DNA from: Oscillospiraceae bacterium
Lineage (GTDB): Bacteria > Bacillota > Clostridia > Oscillospirales > Butyricicoccaceae
Reading direction: 5' to 3'
Length of the DNA stretch: 8,013 bases
NCBI GenBank assembly: GCA_902797555.1
Contig: CADBTM010000152.1
Coordinates: forward strand, 1 to 8,013
Made by a program: the position numbers and the translations under genes. Below the pieces are notes generated by a model. That model was not told the origin of the DNA and ran no database searches. It saw nothing but the letters and a program-made list of their open reading frames with translations. The number at the start of each line of letters is the position of its first letter. Position 1 is the first letter of the stretch. Positions 1 to 5,535 of this stretch are shown one piece after another.

Positions 1-1
1 A

Positions 2-79
<78 letters not shown>

Positions 80-96
80 ATATTTGGTACTTATAT

Positions 97-125
97 AAGA
101 TACCACATCCGCAGGGGTTTGTCAA
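97..125 (-). promoter_or_regulatory. Sigma-A promoter of the tRNA-fMet gene
   Basis: On the minus strand a perfect -35 box TTGACA (plus coordinates 120-125) is followed by a 17-base spacer and the -10 box TATCTT (97-102). Transcription would start near 89-91, about ten bases ahead of the mature tRNA 5' end at 79. It is the only strong promoter between the tRNA and the truncated ATPase, and it points away from the ATPase. Confidence 0.88.
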
Positions 126-180
126 GTCCCGGGAAAGGAAACTTTTCGCACGTCCGGCAGGGCGCGGCAAGGCCGGATGA

Positions 181-1530
181 CAGACAGACGGGAAGCGCCC
201 CGGCGCCGCTGTTTACGCGGGCTCGGTGGTAGAGGAGGGCAACTGCGTGGTGCGCGTCACCCATGCCGCCGGACAAAACCGCTACGACAGGATCGTTCAG
301 ATGATCGAGGATTCGGAGCGGCTCAATTCCGAGGCGGGACGGAAGGCCGCCAATCTGGCGGACAAGCTGGTGCCCTGGTGTCTGGGCGGGAGCCTTCTCA
401 CCTGGCTGCTCACCGGAAACACCGCCCGGGCAGTCTCCGTGCTGATGGTGGACTTTTCCTGCGCCCTCAAGCTGTCCATGCCCCTCAGCGTCCTTTCCGC
501 CATGCGGGAGGCAAGCCTCCGCAAGATGAGTGTAAAGGGCGGAAAATATCTGGAGCGGGTCAGCCACGCAGATACGGTGATCTTTGACAAGACCGGAACG
601 CTGACCAAGGCCTGTCCCACCGTGACCGAGATCGTCCCCTTCCACGGGCAGGACGCCCGGGAAATGCTGCGGACGGCGGCCTGTCTGGAGGAGCATTTTC
701 CCCATTCGGTGGCCAATGCCGTGGTGCGCAAGGCCACCGAGCTGGGTCTGGATCACAGCGAAATGCACAGTGACGTGGAATATGTGGTCGCCCACGGCAT
801 CGCCACAAAGATCGGAGACCAGCGCGCCGTCATCGGCAGCGCGCATTTCATCTTTGAGGATGAAGGGGTGCGCATTCCGGAGGAGGATCGGGCGGCCTTC
901 GACGCCCTGTCGGATTCGGTATCGTGGCTGTATCTGGCGGTGGGCGGCGTGCTTTCCGCCGCCATCGGCATCTCCGATCCCCTGCGTCCGGAGGCCAGCC
1001 GCGCGGTGCAGGCTCTGCGCGACGCGGGCATCGGCAAAACCGTGATGCTCACCGGCGACAACAAACGGATCGCCCGGCGCATCGCAGGACAGCTGGGGAT
1101 CGACGAGTATCAGGCCGAGATCCTCCCGGAGGACAAGGCTGCCTATATCCGCAGGGAGCAGGACGCCGGACGAACGGTCATCATGATCGGCGACGGCATC
1201 AACGACACGCCAGCCCTTTCCATTGCGGACGTGGGCGTTGCGGTGGGCACCGGCGCCGTGATCGCCCGGGAGGTGTCGGATATCACCATCGCGGCGGAGG
1301 ATCTCCACGAGCTGGTGTGGCTCAAACGGCTCAGCGACGCGCTGATGGCGCGCATCGACCGAAACTATCGCTTTGTCATGGGCTTTAACGGAGCGCTCAT
1401 CCTGCTGGGTGCGGTGGGGTTGCTGCCTCCCGCCACAAGCGCACTGCTGCACAACGCCTCAACGGTCGTTTTGGCGGCAAACTGTCTCACCGATCTGATG
1501 AAGGAGGAAAAGCCCCATGAAAAAGCATAA
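181..1530 (+). pseudogene. Metal-transporting P1B-type ATPase, 5'-truncated
   Basis: This is the C-terminal part of a heavy-metal translocating P-type ATPase, an inner-membrane pump driven by ATP. Recognisable homology starts near base 193 (KRPGAAVYAGSVVEEG, the end of the actuator domain) and an in-frame TGA sits at 178-180. The N-terminal metal-binding region, the first membrane helices and the TGE dephosphorylation motif are missing. Numbering from the GTG at 226 (434 aa): helix about 46-64; helix with FSCALKL at about 77-83 in place of the usual CPx motif; phosphorylated Asp121 in DKTGTLT; HFPHS 157-161, the HP-motif equivalent; TGDN 276-279; GDGIND 322-327; two helices about 384-425. The GTG has no ribosome binding site and is probably not a real start. 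The phosphorylation and nucleotide-binding domains are undamaged, so truncation may be recent. Such proteins usually exceed 600 residues. The transported metal cannot be told. Confidence 0.85.
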
Positions 1531-1597
1531 ATTCTTTGCATGGATGACGGTCATCTGCTTTGTGCTGACGGTGATCACCGGTTATCAAAAGAAATAA
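1517..1597 (+). CDS. Small single-pass membrane peptide, 26 aa
   Basis: This short reading frame starts inside the ATPase 3' end, overlapping it by 14 bases in another frame. A strong Shine-Dalgarno sequence AAGGAGG at 1501-1507 lies nine bases before the ATG, which is hard to explain unless the frame is translated. The peptide MKKHKFFAWMTVICFVLTVI continues to TGYQKK: a basic N-terminus, about 17 hydrophobic residues and a basic C-terminus, as in a single membrane helix. It is followed 19 bases later by a terminator hairpin, so it is the last gene of the ATPase transcript. I infer translational coupling to the ATPase and a possible role as a partner subunit. I believe similar short membrane peptides follow related pumps in other Firmicutes, but I cannot confirm it here. 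Its function is unknown. Confidence 0.65.
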   Translation: MKKHKFFAWMTVICFVLTVITGYQKK

Positions 1598-1616
1598 GTG
1601 TTTTGCACAAAAAGAG

Positions 1617-1642
1617 AGGACGGAACCGAAAGGCTCCGTCCT
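1617..1642. terminator. Bidirectional terminator hairpin (repeat copy 1)
   Basis: An eight-pair stem AGGACGGA/TCCGTCCT, an A-C mismatch and a two-pair CC/GG top close a GAAA tetraloop. On the plus strand it is followed by ATTTTCTT, ending the ATPase/small peptide transcript. On the minus strand it is followed by CTCTCTTTTTG, only six bases after the stop codon of the sigma-54 region I gene. The same 26 bases occur again at 2972-2997. Confidence 0.85.
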
Positions 1643-1648
1643 ATTTTC

Positions 1649-1843
1649 TTATGGGATCGCCTGGCACAGGGGACGCAGCGGCTCGGCCAGCTCCTCCAGC
1701 TCCAGCAGAGGATTGTCCAGAATGGCGTCCCGGACATATTGCTCCAGCTCAAGGCCATCCATCTGCAGGACGGTGCGCAAAAGGAGCATCTTTGGGGAAA
1801 GCAGGATACTCAGCGTTTGCTGCAGCTCCATAGAGAAATCCAT
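1649..1843 (-). CDS. Stand-alone sigma-54 region I (activator-interacting domain) protein, 64 aa
   Basis: The 64-residue product aligns without gaps to region I at the N-terminus of sigma-54 (RpoN). Residues 6-26 (ELQQTLSILLSP and onward) match the usual LSQQLxMTPQLxQAIxLLQ pattern, followed by LELEQYVRDAILDNPLLELE (31-50), whose NPLLE is the family signature. A complete RpoN is about 450 residues; the core-binding domain, the DNA-binding helix-turn-helix and the RpoN box are all absent, and the gene stops with TAA at 1649-1651. The ATG at 1841-1843 is chosen because a purine-rich ribosome binding site (AAGGGGGG) precedes it; the longer frame upstream crosses the promoter and has no homology. 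With a near-consensus promoter and a terminator it forms a closed transcription unit. In RpoN, region I contacts AAA+ activators and keeps the holoenzyme silent. A free copy could be a regulator, or the remnant of a truncated rpoN; the intact signals favour expression. Confidence 0.8.
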   Translation of the reverse strand: MDFSMELQQTLSILLSPKMLLLRTVLQMDGLELEQYVRDAILDNPLLELEELAEPLRPLCQAIP

Positions 1844-1883
1844 TGCCTGCCCCCCTTCTTTCCTTCCAATTTTGAGTTTAATC

Positions 1884-1912
1884 AGTATATCAATAAATAA
1901 CACGGTTGTCAA
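1884..1912 (-). promoter_or_regulatory. Sigma-A promoter of the sigma-54 region I gene
   Basis: On the minus strand TTGACA (plus coordinates 1907-1912), a 17-base spacer and TATACT (1884-1889) give a near-perfect vegetative promoter. Transcription would start around 1876-1878, leaving a 5' leader of about 35 bases that contains the purine-rich ribosome binding site just ahead of the ATG at 1843. Confidence 0.88.
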
Positions 1913-2064
1913 CAAAACGCCGGGTGTAAACCGAAAAATATGCAGATTTTGCTGAGAAAACTGCAAAATTTGCGGATCACGCCCTCGGACGGCAGGGAAC
2001 GGGAGCCTGTTTGGCACGGAATATGCTCGAAAATAAGCAAAACGATTTTTGAGGAGGCTGCGAT

Positions 2065-2265
2065 ATGGAGTATCAGGAACTGAAGGGCTGGGAGCCGAAG
2101 GAGTTTTTCCGCTGGTTCGGGGAGATCAGCCGGATCCCCCGGGAGTCCCGTCACGAGGAAAAGATCATCGCCTTTTGCCAGAAATTTGCCGAGGAGCGCG
2201 GTCTCCCCTGCGAGACCGACGCAAAGGGCAACGTGCTTATGCGCGTCCCCGCCACAAAGGGATAG
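2065..2265 (+). pseudogene. pepD: 5' fragment of aminoacyl-histidine dipeptidase PepD (M20 family)
   Basis: The 66-residue product reads FFRWFGEISRIPRESRHEEK at 14-33 and KGNVLMRVPATKG at 54-66. This matches the N-terminus of PepD (beta-Ala-His dipeptidase, cytosolic, M20 metallopeptidases), which normally continues into the HLDMV zinc-binding motif and reaches about 480 residues. Here a TAG at 2263-2265 ends it exactly before that point, and no PepD-like sequence follows in any frame, so catalysis is impossible. The initiation region is intact: GAGGAGG at 2051-2057, seven bases before the ATG. A weak promoter candidate (TTGGCA 2011-2016, TAAGCA 2034-2039) lies upstream; I do not list it separately. 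The remnant diverges from the sigma-54 region I gene and converges on the DUF285 gene. It is most likely debris of a deletion or replacement. Confidence 0.8.
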
Positions 2266-2312
2266 AGCTGTAACAACCCTTCCCGACAGTCTCTCCTGCA
2301 AATCGGCAAAAA

Positions 2313-2343
2313 AGCGCCTCCGAGGGATTCCCCCGGAGGCGCT
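2313..2343 (-). terminator. Rho-independent terminator of the DUF285 gene
   Basis: A ten-pair stem AGCGCCTCCG/CGGAGGCGCT, a mismatch and a three-pair GGG/CCC top close a short ATT loop. Read on the minus strand it follows the stop codon of the DUF285 gene by 14 bases and is trailed by a run of T residues (plus coordinates 2308-2312). The plus-strand exit has no T-run, so it serves the minus strand. Confidence 0.88.
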
Positions 2344-2357
2344 GCGTATTTCTGTGG

Positions 2358-2858
2358 TTATTTTGCGGTAAAGTAGCCCGGATCGGCGGGGCCGCCGTCC
2401 ACATGGGCATAGGCGCTGTCCACATGCTCTTCGCTGTAGGCCGTGCCCGCGCCACCCTTGAGGGCGGTGCAGTTCCAGAACATGCTCTCGTCGGCATCCT
2501 CGGTCAGAGCGTCGATGACAAAGCCGTCGGAGGCGTAGATGGTCTGCAGCTTTTCCATACAGAAGAACATCCGATACATGTCGGTCACCAGATCGGTCTG
2601 AAAGTCGGAGAGATCCAGCAGGGTGAGCGCGCGGCAGTCTTCAAACATACTGTTCATGCTGGTCACCCGGGACGTGTTGAAGCCGGAGATGTCCAGCTTC
2701 TCCAGAACATAACAGCCGGAGAACATGCACGTCATATCGGTCACGGAAGAGATCCCCAGGATCTCGCAACTCGCTTCCGCGGCCGCAGCGCCGGCGCTAA
2801 GCGCAAAAAACACCGCCAGAACCAGCGCCAGCAGCCCGTATCGAAATACTCGCTTCAT
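2358..2858 (-). CDS. Small secreted BspA-like protein with DUF285 repeats, 166 aa
   Basis: The product starts with a clear Sec signal peptide (MKRVFRYG, hydrophobic stretch 8-22, AGAAAAEA as probable cleavage region near 27). It then goes almost directly into DUF285 (leucine-rich, BspA-like) repeats of the form VTxMxxMFxxCxxLxxLDLSxFxT at about 39-62, 66-89 and 92-110. It ends with the C-terminal signature typical of these proteins, MFWNCTALKGGAGT (126-139) and YAHVDGGPADPGYFT (150-164). Such proteins are exported surface proteins, some implicated in adhesion. This one is very short, with under three repeats and no wall-anchor motif or transmembrane tail, so it would be released or loosely bound. 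The start at 2858 is preferred over an upstream ATG (2927) because it opens the signal peptide and has GGAG nine bases before it. It may be a minimal form or an internally deleted relic of a longer gene. Confidence 0.85.
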   Translation of the reverse strand: MKRVFRYGLLALVLAVFFALSAGAAAAEASCEILGISSVTDMTCMFSGCYVLEKLDISGFNTSRVTSMNSMFEDCRALTLLDLSDFQTDLVTDMYRMFFCMEKLQTIYASDGFVIDALTEDADESMFWNCTALKGGAGTAYSEEHVDSAYAHVDGGPADPGYFTAK

Positions 2859-2903
2859 TGTTTCACGCTCCAATTTCCATGCTTGTGCTTCACAGGCGAT
2901 ATT

Positions 2904-2932
2904 CCTATAGTATATGTGTTTTAACACGGCAA
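2904..2932 (-). promoter_or_regulatory. Probable promoter of the DUF285 gene, with a palindrome in the spacer
   Basis: On the minus strand TTGCCG (plus coordinates 2927-2932), a 17-base spacer and TATAGG (2904-2909) resemble a sigma-A promoter; an overlapping TATACT at a shorter distance is an alternative -10. The spacer holds the inverted repeat GTGTT-TT-AACAC (2916-2927), a possible operator. No promoter box here is close to consensus, so the exact assignment is uncertain. Confidence 0.5.
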
Positions 2933-2971
2933 GCTGGAAATGGAAAGCAAAACCAATGGGTTTCCCGCAGA

Positions 2972-2997
2972 AGGACGGAACCGAAAGGCTCCGTCCT
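2972..2997. repeat. Second copy of the 26-nt hairpin (orphan terminator-like element)
   Basis: This is identical over all 26 bases to the hairpin at 1617-1642, including the mismatch and the GAAA loop, while the flanks differ. The plus-strand exit reads TTGTCTGTTATT, a modest T-tract. No plus-strand gene ends before it (the last plus-strand coding sequence stops at 2265) and no minus-strand gene ends at it. It is therefore either the left-over terminator of a lost gene or a dispersed hairpin repeat. Confidence 0.75.
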
Positions 2998-3046
2998 TTG
3001 TCTGTTATTACTAAAAAACACCATTCAATTTCAGCAAAATAGGAGA

Positions 3047-3075
3047 TTGCAAACAGGAAAAAAATCTGATAGAAT
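3047..3075 (+). promoter_or_regulatory. Probable promoter of the peptidase/peptide-transport operon
   Basis: TTGCAA (3047-3052), a 17-base spacer and TAGAAT (3070-3075) fit a sigma-A promoter and lie in an AT-rich stretch ahead of the operon. Transcription would start near 3082, giving a leader of about 70 bases. The leader contains an imperfect AT-rich inverted repeat, CTTCT...AGAAG at 3086-3105, which could be an operator or a weak hairpin. The rest of the 2859-3154 intergenic stretch holds the hairpin repeat and the DUF285 promoter; I see no other gene in it. Confidence 0.6.
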
Positions 3076-3154
3076 GCAGATAATACTTCTGAATATATTA
3101 TAGAAGAATAAAATTATTTTTTTGAAAGGATGCGCGCAGCGCTCAGGGCATCTC

Positions 3155-4561
3155 ATGAAACAGGCCGGAATCGATCTGCTGGAACATATCCCCGATTACA
3201 CCTATTTTTACACGCTGGAAGAGTTTGACCGTTCCAGCCGCGCGCTTGCGCGCCGATTTCCGGAGACGGTGGAGCTGCGGGAGATCGGGAAGACCCGGGA
3301 GGGCCGCCCCCTTCTGTGTCTCAAGATCGGCCGGGGGCACGACAACGTGCTGATGATGGGCTGTCCCCATCCCAACGAGCCCATCGGCTCGATGCTGCTG
3401 GAATACTTTTCCCAGCAGCTGGCGTCCAGCGATGCGCTGCGTGCGGCCTATCCCTACACCTTCTACATCGTAAAGGTGTGGGATGCGGACGCCTACAAGA
3501 AAAACGAGGGATGGCTGAAGGGACCGTACACCGTCACCAACTATGCCCGCAACATTTTCCGTCCCGCGGGCTATGAGCAGGTGGACTGGACCTTCCCCGT
3601 GGATTACAAAAAGCTGCACTTTCACGACAGCATCCCCGAGACGCTGGCCATGAAGGCGCTCATCGACGAGATCCGCCCCAAATTCATCTACTCTCTCCAC
3701 AATTCCGGCTTTGGGGGCGTCTATTGGTACATGACCAAGCCGCTGGAGCGCATCTTCCCCCAGCTGTGGGAGATCCCCCGGAAAAACGGTCTTCCCCTCA
3801 GTCTGGGCGAGGCGGAGTCCCCCTCGGCGGAGGTCTTCGGAGACGCGATTTTCAGCGGCAGCGGCGGCGTGATCGCCCAGTACGATTATCTGGAAAAATA
3901 CAACGGGGAAGAGGCTGCGGCAAAGCTCCGCTGCGGAAATAACGCCGCCTCCTATTCCTTCCGCAACTACGGAAGCTTTACCCTGCTCACCGAGCTGCCG
4001 TACTTCTACGATCCCCGCATCGAGGATCAGACCCCCTCCCCCACCGAGCGCCGGGCGGGCATACTCCGCAAATCGGAGGAAAACGGAAAGATGTCCAGGG
4101 AGCTGCGGGAGATCCTGGCGGTCTCCCGGGACTATATGGGAGAGGACAACCCCTTCCGCAAGGCGGTGGAGGCCTTCTCCGCCGAGAGAGGCAGCTCCGC
4201 CGCGCTGAAAAACATGGTGGACGCCGACGAAAGCTATCACCGTCAGGCCACGGTGGCCGAGGAGCTGGACATGCGGTACGTCTCCAAGTTTTACAAGCTG
4301 ATCAGCTACGGCATGCTGGTCCGCGCCAACAAGCTGGCGCTGGAGAGGCTGGAGCCGGGAAGCAACTCCGAGGCGGAAACCGCCCTGAAAAAAGGACAGG
4401 CGCTGGCGGAAGCCGCCTTTGACCGGGTGGCCGCCATGCTGGAGGAGGCGCTCCACTACAGTGTCGTCCCCATTCGCAACCTGATCGCGGTCCAGCTGGA
4501 AAGCGGACTGCTCACAATGGAGGAGCTGGAACACGGAACGCTGACATGCGGGGAGGGATAA
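3155..4561 (+). CDS. M14-family zinc carboxypeptidase, cytoplasmic, 468 aa
   Basis: The zinc-binding HxxE of metallocarboxypeptidases is seen as His72-Pro-Asn-Glu75 (GCPHPNEPIGS). The third ligand is His182 in YSLHNSGFGG, and the catalytic Glu is 280 in LLTELPYF. YARNIFRP (130-137) fits the substrate-carboxylate Asn-Arg region. The catalytic domain covers about 15-300; a helical C-terminal extension of about 170 residues follows whose role I do not know. There is no signal peptide or membrane helix, so the enzyme acts in the cytosol. The ATG at 3155 is chosen because AGGG lies six bases ahead; a TTG at 3122 in the same frame has no ribosome binding site. It is the first gene of an operon with an Opp-type importer (one base to the next ATG), so it probably trims imported peptides. 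Substrate specificity (ordinary peptides or murein peptides) cannot be read. Confidence 0.87.
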   Translation: MKQAGIDLLEHIPDYTYFYTLEEFDRSSRALARRFPETVELREIGKTREGRPLLCLKIGRGHDNVLMMGCPHPNEPIGSMLLEYFSQQLASSDALRAAYPYTFYIVKVWDADAYKKNEGWLKGPYTVTNYARNIFRPAGYEQVDWTFPVDYKKLHFHDSIPETLAMKALIDEIRPKFIYSLHNSGFGGVYWYMTKPLERIFPQLWEIPRKNGLPLSLGEAESPSAEVFGDAIFSGSGGVIAQYDYLEKYNGEEAAAKLRCGNNAASYSFRNYGSFTLLTELPYFYDPRIEDQTPSPTERRAGILRKSEENGKMSRELREILAVSRDYMGEDNPFRKAVEAFSAERGSSAALKNMVDADESYHRQATVAEELDMRYVSKFYKLISYGMLVRANKLALERLEPGSNSEAETALKKGQALAEAAFDRVAAMLEEALHYSVVPIRNLIAVQLESGLLTMEELEHGTLTCGEG

Positions 4562-4562
4562 C

Positions 4563-5525
4563 ATGCTGAAATACGTACTGAAAAAACTGGCTTTCGCCGT
4601 TTTTACGGTGCTGCTGGTCATGACCCTGAACTTTACCCTCATCCATCTGGCGCCGGGCAGTCCGGTGGATATCATCATCGGCCCGGACAACCAGGATCCC
4701 GCCCTTCGGGCGGCGCTGATGGAGACCTATGGACTGGACAAGCCGGTGATCGTGCAGTTTTTCCGCTATATCGGCCAGCTGCTCCACGGAAACATGGGCT
4801 CGTCCATCGTGTTCCACACGCCGGTGGCCGAGATGATCGGTTCGAAGTTTGCGGCGACCTTCATGCTGGTGTTTACCGCCGCGGTGCTGGCGCTCATCAT
4901 CGGCGCGGCCATGGGCATCACCGCCGGGCGAAAGGAAGGCGGTTTTTTGGACAAGGTGTTTTCCTACACCAGCTATACCTTCAACGCCATGCCCTCCTTC
5001 TGGCTGGCGCTTATGCTGATCATCCTGTTTGCCACCACCCTGCGGTGGCTCCCGTCCTCCGGAATGGTGACGCCCCGGGCAAAGTTTACCGGCTTTCGCT
5101 ACACGCTGGACGTGCTGTATCACATGGTGCTGCCTCTGCTGACCCTGCTGCTGCTGCGCATCCCCGGCTATTTCCGCACCACCAAATCCTCGGTGCTGCA
5201 GGTAAACAGCGAGGACTATATCACCACCCTCCGTGCCACCGGTATGAGCGAAAAGAAGATCTTTCGCAAATACGTGCTCAAAAACGCCATCCTTCCGGTG
5301 GTGACCTCCTTCGGAATGAGCATGGCCTTCCTGATCGCCGGCGTTTCCCTCATCGAGATCGTTTTTGCCTGGCCCGGTACGGGCCGCGTGATGCTCACCG
5401 CCATCAATCAGCGGGATTATCCGGTGCTGATGGGCGTGTATCTGATCATGTCCATCATGGTGGCGCTGACCATGATCGTGGTGGATATCGTCTATGCCAT
5501 TCTGGATCCCCGGATCCGGTATTGA
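4563..5525 (+). CDS. oppB: Oligopeptide/dipeptide ABC transporter permease, OppB/DppB type
   Basis: This is one of two membrane subunits of a peptide importer. The 320-residue length is normal for the family. The first helix (about 9-29) is followed by the typical extracytoplasmic stretch with ETYGLDKPVIVQFFRYI (54-70) and GNMGSS. Further helices lie at about 98-120, 140-160, 186-200, 247-268 and 287-315. The cytoplasmic EAA loop that docks on the ATPase is at about 217-243 (DYITTLRATGMSEKKIFRKY, Gly227). FAWPGTGRVM (268-277) and the final DPRIRY are family hallmarks. The start has GGGAGG six bases before it and lies one base after the peptidase stop, consistent with coupled translation. Whether the substrate is a di- or oligopeptide cannot be told, so the symbol is at family level. 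Confidence 0.93.
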   Translation: MLKYVLKKLAFAVFTVLLVMTLNFTLIHLAPGSPVDIIIGPDNQDPALRAALMETYGLDKPVIVQFFRYIGQLLHGNMGSSIVFHTPVAEMIGSKFAATFMLVFTAAVLALIIGAAMGITAGRKEGGFLDKVFSYTSYTFNAMPSFWLALMLIILFATTLRWLPSSGMVTPRAKFTGFRYTLDVLYHMVLPLLTLLLLRIPGYFRTTKSSVLQVNSEDYITTLRATGMSEKKIFRKYVLKNAILPVVTSFGMSMAFLIAGVSLIEIVFAWPGTGRVMLTAINQRDYPVLMGVYLIMSIMVALTMIVVDIVYAILDPRIRY

Positions 5526-5535
5526 GAGGTGCCTT

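Noticed and set aside
91..1452. Long minus-strand open frame opposite the ATPase fragment
   Set aside because: It is an antisense shadow of GC-rich coding DNA, rich in His/Gly/Arg/Gln, with no recognisable family; the plus strand has clear P-type ATPase motifs.
1598..1900. Plus-strand frames opposite the sigma-54 region I gene
   Set aside because: They run through the terminator hairpin and have no homology or ribosome binding site, whereas the minus strand has a complete transcription unit.
2760..2800. Lipoprotein signal in the DUF285 protein
   Set aside because: The residues before Cys31 are Glu-Ala-Ser, which do not fit a lipobox; a plain Sec signal peptide is more likely.
3122..3154. 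TTG start at 3122 extending the peptidase by 11 residues
   Set aside because: No ribosome binding site precedes it and the extra residues do not resemble the family N-terminus; the ATG at 3155 has AGGG at suitable spacing.
3130..3228. Possible 32-codon leader peptide starting at ATG 3130
   Set aside because: The purine-rich site abuts the ATG with no spacing, and the frame mostly overlaps the peptidase in another frame.
3143..4690. Minus-strand frame of about 515 codons opposite the M14 peptidase
   Set aside because: The plus-strand frame has the full M14 zinc and catalytic motifs; the antisense product has low-complexity composition and no homology I recognise.
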